The translations under genes were made by a program, and so were the position numbers. This document shows, in pieces, positions 47,208 through 56,222 of a stretch of 64,000 nt of DNA. Numbering within the stretch: the stretch's first letter is position 1; every line of letters starts with the position of its first letter. The notes under the pieces were generated by a model. That model was not told the DNA's origin. It did not search any database and worked only from the letters and a program-made list of their open reading frames with translations. Origin of the DNA: Methyloterricola oryzae (GTDB lineage: Bacteria; Pseudomonadota; Gammaproteobacteria; Methylococcales; Methylococcaceae); the NCBI RefSeq assembly GCF_000934725.1, contig NZ_JYNS01000010.1:110129-174128 (forward strand), in the 5' to 3' direction.

Positions 47208-49718
47208 ATGCCCAGTCTTCCCAGCAGCCGCATTCTTCCCTTCCTCTCCTTCCTTCTGGTGTTAGGCACCGTGATCATGGGCGCCACCCGCGCCGACGAC
47301 CCCACCACGCCGAAGCTGCTGAGCACCCTGGTCAAGGAGTGGAACGCCGTGCTCGAGCGCACCGAGAAGAACCTGCTTAAGCCGGACCTGGCCGACGACC
47401 GCCTGGATGAGTTACGCGCCGAGATGACGGACCTTCGCCTGGAGGCCATCGCCGCCACCGAGGCGGCGCGGCCCGAGGCCAAGCAGATTCAGAGCGAACT
47501 GGATACGCTGGGTCCTCCACCCGGAGAGGGCGCGCCCGCCGAGTCACCCTCGGTGGCGGCCAAACGCAAGGCCATCAGCGACCGCCTCACCGCTTCGGAA
47601 GGAACCATCAAGGAAGCGGAACTGGTGATCGCCCATGCCGACCGTATCCTCGACAAGCTGGCCAGCCTGCGCCGCACGCGATTCACGGAACGCCTGCTGA
47701 CGCGAGGCCCTTCTCCCCTCTCGCCCTCCGTCTGGCAGAAGGCCCTGGGCGAACTGAGTGACTCCTTGGCGGCGGCGTCTCAGGAATTCGACTCCTGGCG
47801 AGCGGGACAGCTTTCGAACGGTTCCGCTCCCCGCTTCGCCCTGCAACTGTCCCTGGGCATCGTGGCCGCTTTTGTGCTGGTCTGGCCCCTGCGCCTCTGG
47901 CTCCTGCGGCGATTCGGCTACATCACCCTGGAGGGGGAGCCCAGCCACGCCCAGCGTCTGCGCACCGCGCTTTTCACCGGCTTCATCCGCATCCTGCTGC
48001 CGTCCGCCGCCGCCATCGCGGTGTATCTAGCACTCACCGTATCCGGAATGCTCTCCGATGCCGGCCAGGTGATTGCGCAAACGGCGCTGCTGGCCTTCAT
48101 CTTCGTCTTCTTCGTCGCCGCCTTCTGCCGCGCCGCCCTCGCGCCGTTTGAACCGGAATGGCGCATCGTGCAAATCGGCGACGCGGCGGCGCGTTCAGTC
48201 AGCGGAACTCTGACCCTGATTGCACTAGTCTTCGCCCTGGATCGCATTGCCGACGAATTCAGCAACCAGAACGGCGCAAGCCTGGAAATGACGGTGGTGC
48301 ACAAGTTCATCTCGGGGCTGATCATCGCCGGCCTGTTGCTGATACTGCTGCGGCGCCAGAACTGGAATCTGGACAGCGACGAAACGGCCGCCCACCCGCA
48401 GCAACCCCGGCCCTGGCAACGGCTGCGCTTTTTCCTCGCTCTTCTGGTTCTGGCCATTCCTGCTTCGGCATTGCTCGGCTACGTCGCCCTCTCGCGGGTG
48501 CTGGCGACCCAGTTCGTATTGACAGCCGGCCTCTACGTGGCGGTGATATTGACCAGAGCACTCCTGTCGGAAGCGGTGGAGCAGAGCTTGAGTGCGAACA
48601 CCCACCTCGGGCAGAAAATAAGGGCCTCGCTCAGCCTTAACGACGAGAGCAGCGAGATGCTGCGCTTCTGGGTGACGGAAACAATGGGGGTGATTGTCGT
48701 GCTCATCGGCATCATCGCGCTGATGGTGCTGTGGGGTGCCGGCGAGCACGATATTTCCGGCTGGCTTGCGGAGGCGATTCTCGGATTCAAGCTGGGCAAC
48801 CTCACCATCTCCCTGGCGGACATCTTCCTCGCCATCTTGCTCTTTGTATCCCTGCTCACCCTGACGCGCCTGATACAGCGCACCCTCGAGCAGCGCATCT
48901 TTCCGCGAACCCGCATCGACATGGGCGTCCGCAACTCGATCCGCGCCTCGGTGGGCTACGTGGGCTTCATCATCGCCGGCACCACGGCGGTTTCCGTCAT
49001 CGGCGTGGACCTCTCCAGCCTGGCCCTCATCGCCGGCGCGCTCTCGGTGGGCATCGGCCTCGGCCTGCAGAATATCGTCAACAATTTCGTATCCGGCCTT
49101 ATCCTGTTGGTGGAACGCCCCATCAAGGTGGGCGACTGGGTAGTGGTCGGCGACCATCAAGGCTACGTCAAGAAGATCAGCGTCCGGGCCACCGAGGTCA
49201 GCACCTTCGATCAGGCCTCGGTCTTCATCCCCAACTCCAGCCTGATTGCCAACGCGGTCATGAACCGCACCTACGCCGACAAATTGGGGCGAGTGCAAAT
49301 CCCCGTGGGCGTGGCTTATGGCACCGACGCCAAGTATGTGCGCGAGCAGTTGATGGCCATCGCGAACGCACACCATGAGGTCAGGCGCACGCCTTCCCCG
49401 ATCGTATTCTTCAAGGGCTTCGGCGACAGTGCGCTGAATTTCGAATTGGTCGCCATCATTAATGACGTGGACAAGGTCAAGTCGGTCACGAGTGATCTGT
49501 GTTTCGAAATCGATGAAGTATTCCGCAAGGAGGGCATCCACATCCCGTTTCCCAAACGGGACGTAACGCTGGAATTCAGGAGCGACCAGCTCGATGCCCT
49601 GGTCTCCGCCCTCGGCAGGACGCCGGGGCAGCCAGCCGATGGAAAGGGCGAGGCGTCGATTGCACCGGACAAGAGGCCCGATGCGCCCGGGCCCACGCCT
49701 GGCAGACCTTACGTATAA
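47208..49718 (+). CDS. Large mechanosensitive channel of the MscS family (DUF3772 N-terminus)
   Basis: An 836-residue inner-membrane protein. It has a signal peptide, a periplasmic helical DUF3772-like domain (residues about 30-200), about eleven membrane helices and the MscS core: pore helix ALIAGALSVGIGLGLQNIVN, then FVSGLILLVERPIKVGDWV and the beta domain (VRATEVSTFDQASVFIPNS). The domain order is like MscK/YbiO-type large MscS homologues. It probably gates under osmotic downshock. It is complete. Confidence 0.93.
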   Translation: MPSLPSSRILPFLSFLLVLGTVIMGATRADDPTTPKLLSTLVKEWNAVLERTEKNLLKPDLADDRLDELRAEMTDLRLEAIAATEAARPEAKQIQSELDTLGPPPGEGAPAESPSVAAKRKAISDRLTASEGTIKEAELVIAHADRILDKLASLRRTRFTERLLTRGPSPLSPSVWQKALGELSDSLAAASQEFDSWRAGQLSNGSAPRFALQLSLGIVAAFVLVWPLRLWLLRRFGYITLEGEPSHAQRLRTALFTGFIRILLPSAAAIAVYLALTVSGMLSDAGQVIAQTALLAFIFVFFVAAFCRAALAPFEPEWRIVQIGDAAARSVSGTLTLIALVFALDRIADEFSNQNGASLEMTVVHKFISGLIIAGLLLILLRRQNWNLDSDETAAHPQQPRPWQRLRFFLALLVLAIPASALLGYVALSRVLATQFVLTAGLYVAVILTRALLSEAVEQSLSANTHLGQKIRASLSLNDESSEMLRFWVTETMGVIVVLIGIIALMVLWGAGEHDISGWLAEAILGFKLGNLTISLADIFLAILLFVSLLTLTRLIQRTLEQRIFPRTRIDMGVRNSIRASVGYVGFIIAGTTAVSVIGVDLSSLALIAGALSVGIGLGLQNIVNNFVSGLILLVERPIKVGDWVVVGDHQGYVKKISVRATEVSTFDQASVFIPNSSLIANAVMNRTYADKLGRVQIPVGVAYGTDAKYVREQLMAIANAHHEVRRTPSPIVFFKGFGDSALNFELVAIINDVDKVKSVTSDLCFEIDEVFRKEGIHIPFPKRDVTLEFRSDQLDALVSALGRTPGQPADGKGEASIAPDKRPDAPGPTPGRPYV

Positions 49719-49760
49719 TTCCCCATAGGCGGCCCAAAATACCGTCAGTACCATCCGCCA

Positions 49761-49896
49761 TTAACCCGGCCCTTAAATTTGCGGGGTTAATGCGGGGCAC
49801 GGATGCCCCGGCGCGGCCACAGGCCGCGTCAGCCAAGGTCGGGCGCGTACCGACCTTGGCGTCGGCCCGAAATACCAGGAGGGTACTTTTGGGCCT
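49761..49896 (+). repeat. Multi-hairpin intergenic repeat, copy 2
   Basis: Nearly identical to 14988-15123 over about 136 bases and in the same orientation. Differences concentrate in loops and in the first stem (TTAACCC...GGGTTAA keeps only 7 pairs), while the third stem is better paired here (GCGGCC...GGCCGC) and CCAAGGTCGG...CCGACCTTGG is unchanged. It starts 42 bases after the mscS-like stop and may terminate or stabilise that transcript. Confidence 0.87.
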
Positions 49897-50048
49897 AATT
49901 GATACGATACAACCGCCCCGGTTCGGGCGGAGTACGCAGGCCATAGGGATGACCTGAATCCCAGCCGCAGCGCTCAGTCCGAATCCGCGTCCTCGTAATT
50001 CCGGCTGCTTACCCGCGCTGCTCCCGACACGCAACGCATGAGTGTTTT

Positions 50049-50483
50049 ATGGGCTTGCCAGACCGCGACAATCCGAAAATCGCATCCATCCACCTGACCG
50101 TGCGCTTCGAAGACATGCCGGCTGAATTTCCGGGTGGCCGGGTTTACGTTCTTGGCCCCGCGGGCGAAGTGCTGACGAGCCAACCGATCGCTGGTTGCCA
50201 TGTCGAACTGAGGCTCCCGCTCGACGTTCTGCCCCGGATCACCCTCGCCGTCGCCCCGTCCCAACTGGATCCCGGCGTAGGCGCATGGCACACCCTGTAC
50301 GAGACCGACTGGCAGTTCGAACCGGGGATCACCCAGTACGCGTTGCGCCGCGTGCCCGAAAATGTGTGGCGCTGGTGGCTGGTCAGCAACCTGCGCGGCA
50401 TCCTATGGCCTACACGGAGCCGAGAGCGGCGTTTAATGGCATTTCGGGAGCACCAGTCCACGGCCGATCTCACCCACGGCTGA
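50049..50483 (+). CDS. Hypothetical protein, possibly truncated
   Basis: A 144-residue frame with protein-like composition: an apparent beta-rich domain (ASIHLTVRFEDMPAEFPGGR, then RVYVLGPAGEVLTSQPIAG) and a tryptophan-rich end (ENVWRWWLVSNLRGILWP). I do not recognise a family with confidence. The abrupt arginine-rich C-terminus (RSRERRLMAFREH) suggests it may be the 5' part of a once longer gene. It follows the repeat by about 150 bases. Ribosome site is weak. Confidence 0.5.
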   Translation: MGLPDRDNPKIASIHLTVRFEDMPAEFPGGRVYVLGPAGEVLTSQPIAGCHVELRLPLDVLPRITLAVAPSQLDPGVGAWHTLYETDWQFEPGITQYALRRVPENVWRWWLVSNLRGILWPTRSRERRLMAFREHQSTADLTHG

Positions 50484-50728
50484 TTGGCCCGTTAGCAGTG
50501 TCCGGCCACGGGCAAGCCTATACGACCCCACCGCCTTAAGCGCGAAGCTGCCATGAACCCGCATGTAACACACCCCGCACACGCTTCGCTCTGGCCTGTG
50601 CCCCGCGCCTCCCGCACCAGCGGTGGTCGCAAAACCTAGCGACGATCGACGCTTAGTGGTTAAAATGAAAAGATTAGTGGCCGCCGAGTAGCCTGCGGCC
50701 CGATCAAACCATTCAGCCCAAGCACTCC

Positions 50729-51838
50729 ATGAAGAAATCATCCGAGCCCACTGTCATGGGAAATGCGTTCAACACCGATGACCTTCGCATCTGCGAGATC
50801 AAGGAGGTCATTCCCCCGGTGGCCGTGCATGACGAATATCCCATCTGCGAACAGGCCGCACTGACGACCCTGCAAGCCCGACGCGAGATCCACGAAATCC
50901 TCGGCGGGCGCGATGATCGTCTGCTGGTCATCATCGGTCCCTGCTCGATCCACGACCCTCAGGCAGCCTTGGAATACGCCGAGCGCTTGCGCCCGCTGCG
51001 CGAGGAACTGGGCCAGGACCTCGCCATCGTGATGCGGGTGTACTTCGAGAAGCCGCGCACCACCGTGGGCTGGAAAGGCCTGATCAATGATCCGGAGCTG
51101 AACGAAAGCTACAATATCAATAAGGGCCTGCGCCTGGCGCGGAAACTGCTGTTGGAACTCAACCAGATGGGCATGCCCGCCGCCACCGAGTACCTGGACT
51201 TGATTACGCCGCAGTACGTGTCCGACCTGATCGCCTGGGGCGCCATCGGTGCGCGCACCACGGAAAGCCAGGTGCACCGGGAACTGGCTTCCGGACTCTC
51301 CTGCCCCGTGGGTTTCAAGAACGCCACCGACGGCACCATCAAGGTGGCCATCGATGCCATCGATGCGGCCCGCCGCCCCCATCACTTCCTGTCCGTCACC
51401 AAGGCCGGGCATTCGGCCATTTTCTCCACCACCGGCAACGAGGACAGCCACATCATCCTGCGGGGGGGAAAAAAGCCCAATTACGACGCGGAAAGCGTCG
51501 ACAGCGTGGCGCGCCAACTGGAAAAAGCCGGCCTGCCACCCAATGTCATGATCGATTTCAGCCACGCCAACAGCCTGAAGGACCCGCAAAGGCAAATGCT
51601 GGTATCCGAGGATGTCTGTGCGCAGATTGCCGCCGGCGATCTGCGCATCTTCGGCGTCATGGTGGAAAGTCACCTGCTGGCAGGACGCCAGGACATCACC
51701 AGCGAACCTCTGGTTTATGGTCAGAGCGTGACCGACGCCTGCATCGACTGGAACGATAGCGTCACGGTGCTGCAGCAATTGGCGCAGGCTGTCGGCGTGC
51801 GGCGACGCCAGCATCAGCAACGTCGCAGGAGCCTTTGA
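50729..51838 (+). CDS. aroG: 3-deoxy-7-phosphoheptulonate (DAHP) synthase, class I
   Basis: DAHP synthase joins phosphoenolpyruvate and erythrose 4-phosphate, the first step of aromatic amino acid synthesis. The 369-residue protein has [20 protein letters not shown] (cysteine metal ligand), [36 protein letters not shown] and [13 protein letters not shown], all diagnostic of the AroFGH type. The very C-terminus ([12 protein letters not shown]) is unusually basic. It ends 4 bases before thiSG, so they may be co-transcribed. The feedback type cannot be told. Confidence 0.96.
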   Translation: MKKSSEPTVMGNAFNTDDLRICEIKEVIPPVAVHDEYPICEQAALTTLQARREIHEILGGRDDRLLVIIGPCSIHDPQAALEYAERLRPLREELGQDLAIVMRVYFEKPRTTVGWKGLINDPELNESYNINKGLRLARKLLLELNQMGMPAATEYLDLITPQYVSDLIAWGAIGARTTESQVHRELASGLSCPVGFKNATDGTIKVAIDAIDAARRPHHFLSVTKAGHSAIFSTTGNEDSHIILRGGKKPNYDAESVDSVARQLEKAGLPPNVMIDFSHANSLKDPQRQMLVSEDVCAQIAAGDLRIFGVMVESHLLAGRQDITSEPLVYGQSVTDACIDWNDSVTVLQQLAQAVGVRRRQHQQRRRSL

Positions 51839-51842
51839 AGCC

Positions 51843-52820
51843 ATGCAGATCATCATCAACGGCGAACCGCGCGAGGTTCGCGAACATTCCACCCTGGCGG
51901 AGCTCACCAGCGAACTCGGGCTGACGGGAAAACGCATCGCCGTGGAACTCAACCGTGAAATCGTGCCGCAGGACAGTTACGGCCAGCACCAACTCCGTGA
52001 CGGCGACCGGCTGGAAATCGTGCATGCCATCGGCGGCGGGCAGGATGATGCGCTGGTGATCGCTGGCAAGGCCTACCAGTCCCGCCTGCTGGTGGGCACG
52101 GGCAAATACAAGGACATGGATGAGACCCGCCGCGCCATCGAGGCCAGCGGGGCGCAGATCGTCACCGTCGCCATTCGCCGCACCAATATCGGCCAGGACC
52201 CGAGCCAGCCCAATCTGCTGGATATTCTGCCGCCTGAGCGCTACACCATCCTGCCCAACACCGCCGGCTGCTATACGGCCGAAGACGCCGTGCGCACCTG
52301 CAAGCTCGCCCGTGAGCTGCTGGGCGGCCACCGCCTGGTGAAACTGGAAGTGCTGGGCGATGCGAAGACGCTGTTCCCCGACATCACAGCTACCCTGGAA
52401 GCCGCCAGAACACTGGTCGCCGACGGTTTCGAGGTGATGGTCTACACCAATGACGATCCCATCGTGGCCAAACGGCTGGAGGAGATCGGCTGCGTCGCCG
52501 TAATGCCCCTTGCGGCGCCCATCGGTTCCGGGCTGGGCATACGTAACCCTTACAATATACTGACCATATTGGAGAATGCTAAGGTTCCCATACTGGTCGA
52601 TGCGGGCGTCGGAACGGCGTCGGATGCCGCCATCGCCATGGAACTGGGCTGCCATGGTGTCCTCATGAACACGGCCATTGCGGAAGCCAAGAATCCCGTG
52701 CTCATGGCCTCAGCCATGAGGAAAGCCATCGAGGCCGGCCGCGAGGCGTTCCTGGCAGGGCGTATGCCGCGCAAGCGCTATGCCTCCGCATCGTCGCCGC
52801 TGGAAGGACTGTCCCTTTGA
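51843..52820 (+). CDS. thiG: ThiS-ThiG fusion: sulfur carrier plus thiazole synthase
   Basis: A 325-residue fused protein. Residues 1-66 are ThiS ([20 protein letters not shown], ending VHAIGGG), and the rest is ThiG ([20 protein letters not shown], with the Schiff-base lysine in [10 protein letters not shown] and [14 protein letters not shown]). ThiG makes the thiazole of thiamin using sulfur from the ThiS C-terminal glycine. Here the diglycine is internal, followed by QDD, so it must be exposed by cleavage or another route. No stop separates the parts. Confidence 0.93.
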   Translation: MQIIINGEPREVREHSTLAELTSELGLTGKRIAVELNREIVPQDSYGQHQLRDGDRLEIVHAIGGGQDDALVIAGKAYQSRLLVGTGKYKDMDETRRAIEASGAQIVTVAIRRTNIGQDPSQPNLLDILPPERYTILPNTAGCYTAEDAVRTCKLARELLGGHRLVKLEVLGDAKTLFPDITATLEAARTLVADGFEVMVYTNDDPIVAKRLEEIGCVAVMPLAAPIGSGLGIRNPYNILTILENAKVPILVDAGVGTASDAAIAMELGCHGVLMNTAIAEAKNPVLMASAMRKAIEAGREAFLAGRMPRKRYASASSPLEGLSL

Positions 52821-53235
52821 TTCACGTCCTTGTCGCGGCCTCAGGCACCAGTATGGAGCGCGGTTAGCGCCATTTCGGCGCCGCTTCTCGACACAGCGGG
52901 AAAATAAGGGCAGGGTCGAACGGAGTTTCGATGCCAACCGGCCATGTCAATCCACACAGGACGACCGGCAAATGGCGCATTGGGAAGCACAGATCGGCGC
53001 GGTTTGCTGAAGCGCGTGCCGGCCAGCCTGACGTGGCGGCCGATCCAGGTAATGGCCTGTAATTTGCAGAGACTTAGGGGATTGCGGACTTCTGCCGTCT
53101 CGACGCCCAACATGGGCCGTCAGGGGTCCGAAACGCGTGATCTGGGAGCAAACGCCCTGAGGCGTTCATCACGCGCTTTGAAAATGGGCGCATCGCCACT
53201 GCGCGATGCGCGTTCAACGCATCAGGAGGTAACAC
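52821..53235. other. Intergenic region without recognised gene
   Basis: 415 bases between thiSG and the HemS-like gene. I see no supported gene or clear terminator; the frames present are short and lack ribosome sites. The last bases (CAGGAGGTAACAC) are the strong ribosome site of the next gene. Confidence 0.5.
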
Positions 53236-53766
53236 ATGGAAAGACAGGAATGGCCAGACCGTGACGCTCTGTCTGCCAATGGTTCAGGGGTCCCGGTTAC
53301 CACGTACTTCTCTCAGTCGGAACGCTTGCTGCGTCGGCGCAACGATACCGCGGCAAGCCCTTTGCCCTCCACATCCTTGAGCGATGAGGCCAGCGAGCGC
53401 ATCACCCGGCTTTCCCTGCACGAGTTCTGCGAACGCATTTCCCTGCTGGCGGAACTGGAACTGCCGTGTTCCGTGCACATCGCCAATCCGAGCGCGGAAC
53501 AGATCAGCCGCGGCGTAGTGCGACGCATCGAACGCGATGCGGACCGCCTGTATCTCTTAGGGGATGGTTTCTCGCTGCATCTGCACCGTGACAACATCGA
53601 TTCCATCTGGCTCGTGACAGGCTCTGGCGGCGATGAACAGGGCATGGCCATCGAGATCCACAACCGCACCGGCAGCCTCATCGCGCGCCTGTTCGGGATG
53701 CAGGATAGCGTCGGCGCCGCAGTCTGGCAGGATGTCATGGGCAACCCGTCTTTTGCCGTTGCCTGA
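53236..53766 (+). CDS. Possible HemS/ChuX-like heme-handling domain protein
   Basis: A 176-residue soluble protein with a strong AGGAGG ribosome site. Its C-terminal half (FSLHLHRDNIDSIWLVTG, then IEIHNRTGSLIARLFGMQD) resembles the beta-sheet half-repeats of HemS/HmuS/ChuX heme-utilisation proteins, and the N-terminal half is polar and helical. The match is by eye and partial. It lies alone, about 330 bases upstream of the peroxiredoxin gene. Confidence 0.55.
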   Translation: MERQEWPDRDALSANGSGVPVTTYFSQSERLLRRRNDTAASPLPSTSLSDEASERITRLSLHEFCERISLLAELELPCSVHIANPSAEQISRGVVRRIERDADRLYLLGDGFSLHLHRDNIDSIWLVTGSGGDEQGMAIEIHNRTGSLIARLFGMQDSVGAAVWQDVMGNPSFAVA

Positions 53767-54095
53767 GCCCAACACCTCAGACGCTGCACGTTCCGCGGTG
53801 AGCACCCTCCCGGGCATTGGCCGGAAACACTGAATCTATCGGCTGCGGGGAACTTCCACAGGTCCCCGCACGCCCCCGTGAAAACACTGACAAATCAGTC
53901 ACTCTGGCACCGTCATGGCAGCAGAGCAAACCCTGCCTCAGCCCTCGAGTTTGCTTTCCTTTGACCGAGTGTTTCTGTGTACAATTGGGCGCTGTTTATT
54001 TGTGACAGGGCGTCGACCCTACACCTCGGCAGGGCAGCACCCTGCCACGCGAATCAAATGATCCAGTTTCTTGGAACAAACTATAAGGAGACACT
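53767..54095 (+). promoter_or_regulatory. Leader region of the peroxiredoxin gene
   Basis: No gene is seen in these 329 bases. A TACAAT box (53980-53985) could be the -10, with TTGACC (53961-53966) too close (13 bases) for a normal promoter. The leader holds two hairpins: AGGG-CGTCGA-CCCT (54007-54020) and GGCAGGG-CAGCA-CCCTGCC (54028-54046). An AAGGAG ribosome site precedes the ATG. Confidence 0.5.
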
Positions 54096-54701
54096 ATGAG
54101 CGTTTTAGTTGGCAAAGCGGCACCGGATTTCAAGGCGGCAGCCGTGATGGGCGATGGCTCCATCTGCGACAGCTATTGGTTTTCCAAGGAAACCAAGGGC
54201 AAATATGTGGCGGTGGTTTTTTATCCGCTGGATTTCACCTTCGTGTGCCCGACGGAGCTGATCGCCCTTGATCACCGCGTCGCTGAACTGAAGTCCCGTG
54301 GCGTGGAAGTGCTGGCCGTCTCCGTGGACTCCCAGTTCACCCACGCAGCCTGGCGCAACACCCCGGTGGACAAGGGCGGCATCGGCGCGGTCAAGTACGT
54401 CATGATCGCCGACGTCAGCCACGAAATCGCCAAAGCCTACGACGTGGAAGTCGCTGGCGCCGCTGTGGCCTACCGTGGAACCTTCCTGATCGACAAAAAC
54501 GGTGTCGTCCGCCACCAGGTGGTCAACGACCTGCCCCTGGGACGCAACATGGACGAACTGATCCGCATGGTGGATGCCCTGCAGTTCTTCGAAGAACACG
54601 GCGAAGTCTGTCCGGCCGGCTGGAACAAGGGCCAGAAAGGCATGACGGCCGACGCGGATGGCGTTGCCTCCTACCTGAGCCAGAACGCCGACAAGCTGTA
54701 A
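54096..54701 (+). CDS. Typical 2-Cys peroxiredoxin (AhpC/Prx1 type)
   Basis: A 201-residue thiol peroxidase. The peroxidatic cysteine is in DFTFVCPTE and the resolving cysteine in HGEVCPAGW, both positions correct for a typical 2-Cys Prx. It begins MSVLVGKAAPDF. The C-terminal sequence NKGQKGMTADADGVASYLSQ is Prx1-like rather than E. coli AhpC-like. It reduces H2O2 and organic peroxides; no ahpF is adjacent. A terminator follows. Confidence 0.95.
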   Translation: MSVLVGKAAPDFKAAAVMGDGSICDSYWFSKETKGKYVAVVFYPLDFTFVCPTELIALDHRVAELKSRGVEVLAVSVDSQFTHAAWRNTPVDKGGIGAVKYVMIADVSHEIAKAYDVEVAGAAVAYRGTFLIDKNGVVRHQVVNDLPLGRNMDELIRMVDALQFFEEHGEVCPAGWNKGQKGMTADADGVASYLSQNADKL

Positions 54702-54781
54702 TTTCAGTCGGGCGAGTGCATCGCACTGGCCCGATTGCAACCGCCCGCTGGCGCATCGTCGCGGAGGGCAGGTGCAAATCT

Positions 54782-54820
54782 ACGCGCTGCCGCCCATTGT
54801 CGGGCCGCAGCGCGTTTTTG
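54782..54820 (+). terminator. Rho-independent terminator of the peroxiredoxin gene
   Basis: ACGCGCTGC pairs with GCAGCGCGT (further extended by GCCC/GGGC inside), followed by TTTTTG and TTT. It lies about 80 bases after the stop. Confidence 0.85.
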
Positions 54821-54835
54821 TTTCCGTGATGCCGT

Positions 54836-55126
54836 TTACTGCGCCTCGGGGCTCTTGAGCTTACGCAGCACCTGCAGCCAGATCAGCCCAGCACAGACCA
54901 GTCCCAGCAGGATTCCGGAGTGCCCGATCAGGGTCGCGGACAGACCGGCATTCTGTGCATGCAACTTGATCACCGTAGGCTTAGCGACCCAGAAAGTCCA
55001 GATCAGGTTGGGCAAGTAGTAGGTAATGAAGCCGACGAAGGCCCATTGAAAAGCCGGCGCCTTCTTGGACTCGGCTTCACGGTAAAACCAAATCGCGATA
55101 AGGATGGAGATGATGCCACCAAACAT
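54836..55126 (-). CDS. Small membrane protein, function unknown
   Basis: A 96-residue protein with a possible three membrane segments: MFGGIISILIAIWFYREAE, FVGFITYYLPNLIWTFWV and SGILLGLVCAGLIWLQVL. A GAGGAG site lies six bases upstream of the ATG. I recognise no family. It is convergent with the peroxiredoxin gene. Confidence 0.7.
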   Translation of the reverse strand: MFGGIISILIAIWFYREAESKKAPAFQWAFVGFITYYLPNLIWTFWVAKPTVIKLHAQNAGLSATLIGHSGILLGLVCAGLIWLQVLRKLKSPEAQ

Positions 55127-55323
55127 TATGCACTCCTCTTCTTATTGTTTAATTCTTATTGCCTGACTGCGCAGGACGCGGAACCGCATACGATACAAGA
55201 CAAAGGGGTTAAGATCACCCCACATGCCCGAAAGACAGGCCATCCATCGGCCACGCACGGCAACTCAGCCACGCTGCACACCTGAAAGGGCAAGCCCGAT
55301 CGCCGGCCCGTCCCGAAACACAA

Positions 55324-55662
55324 TCACTTCAAGAACCGATTTCCGGCCATGTCGATGCAGACGTCGGCCGAATAATCGTAATCGAAGACGCAGGCAGCGC
55401 ACTGTCCCTGGCATCCGTAAAACTCCTGGTTGCAGACTCCGGCAGGCTGCTGGCCGGAATAGATGTCGACGTGCCCGACCTCGACCGGCTCGTGCGCATA
55501 ATCGGATGGATTGGCCCGGTAACACTCCACTTCCGTTGAAACCTGGTCATCATCGTCGAAGATGGCCACTGCAGACCCCGACATCAATGCCAAGCTCAAG
55601 ACGACCGCAGCGGACTTGAGCCAGGCGGCGGTGCAACGCAGACTAAACATATGCTGGTTCAT
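55324..55662 (-). CDS. Secreted cysteine-containing protein, function unknown
   Basis: A 112-residue precursor with a signal peptide (LKSAAVVLSLALMSGSAVA). The mature part is acidic and has seven cysteines including CQGQCAACVF. The pattern could bind a metal or form disulfides. The ribosome site is weak. No family is recognised. It lies in a run of minus-strand genes for small exported proteins. Confidence 0.6.
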   Translation of the reverse strand: MNQHMFSLRCTAAWLKSAAVVLSLALMSGSAVAIFDDDDQVSTEVECYRANPSDYAHEPVEVGHVDIYSGQQPAGVCNQEFYGCQGQCAACVFDYDYSADVCIDMAGNRFLK

Positions 55663-55720
55663 GGATGATGCCCCGCGCCTTTAACCGACTGAAAAGAATC
55701 AACCTTTGCTGCGCGCTGGC

Positions 55721-56113
55721 TCAAGGCGACACGCGCAACTGCGCTGCGCAGGCCGGGGAAAGCTCGGCCCGGTGCTCCAGCAGGCACCTCACCACGCGCC
55801 CCTGACCTGGCTGCAAATGGCCACAGTGCTTTCCCGCATCGGCCGCGCATAATTGCCTTACAGCCTGGCGCCTCGCCTCCAACTGCTTCAGCTTGGACGC
55901 GCAGGCAGACGAGAGTTCGGCGCGATGCTCATCGAGACAGCGGTGCAGCTTTCCCTGTCCAGTCTCGATATGGCCGCAGAATTGCTGAATTTCAGCCGAG
56001 CAGGCCGGCGCTTTCGGGCCGGCGGCTGCGCCAGCGCTCCCCAGCAATATACAGCCCGCGACGAGCCGCAAAACGAAAATCCTGGCAATTCCGGGCACGG
56101 GTCCTCCTCGCAT
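55721..56113 (-). CDS. Secreted protein with two cysteine-rich (GLG1-type) repeats
   Basis: A 130-residue precursor with a signal peptide (IFVLRLVAGCILLGSAGA) and two repeats of the cysteine-rich FGFR/GLG1 family. Each repeat contains FCGHIETGQGKLHRCLDEHR or HCGHLQPGQGRVVRCLLEHR, followed by ELSSAC or ELSPAC. The family is known from Golgi proteins and is found in bacteria as small exported proteins, role unclear. Confidence 0.8.
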   Translation of the reverse strand: MRGGPVPGIARIFVLRLVAGCILLGSAGAAAGPKAPACSAEIQQFCGHIETGQGKLHRCLDEHRAELSSACASKLKQLEARRQAVRQLCAADAGKHCGHLQPGQGRVVRCLLEHRAELSPACAAQLRVSP

Positions 56114-56222
56114 CAGTCTGGCGGTGCCGGCAGCGCCGCCCTGGATGATATGCCGACTCTATAGCGTTACGGCCCTGGGCACAATTGCCTGTGATGTTGC
56201 CGAGCATCGCAACAGCTGTCAT

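Noticed and set aside
50484..51842. Thiamin pyrophosphate riboswitch ahead of thiSG
   Set aside because: thiSG starts 4 bases after aroG and no THI-box-like sequence was seen before aroG.
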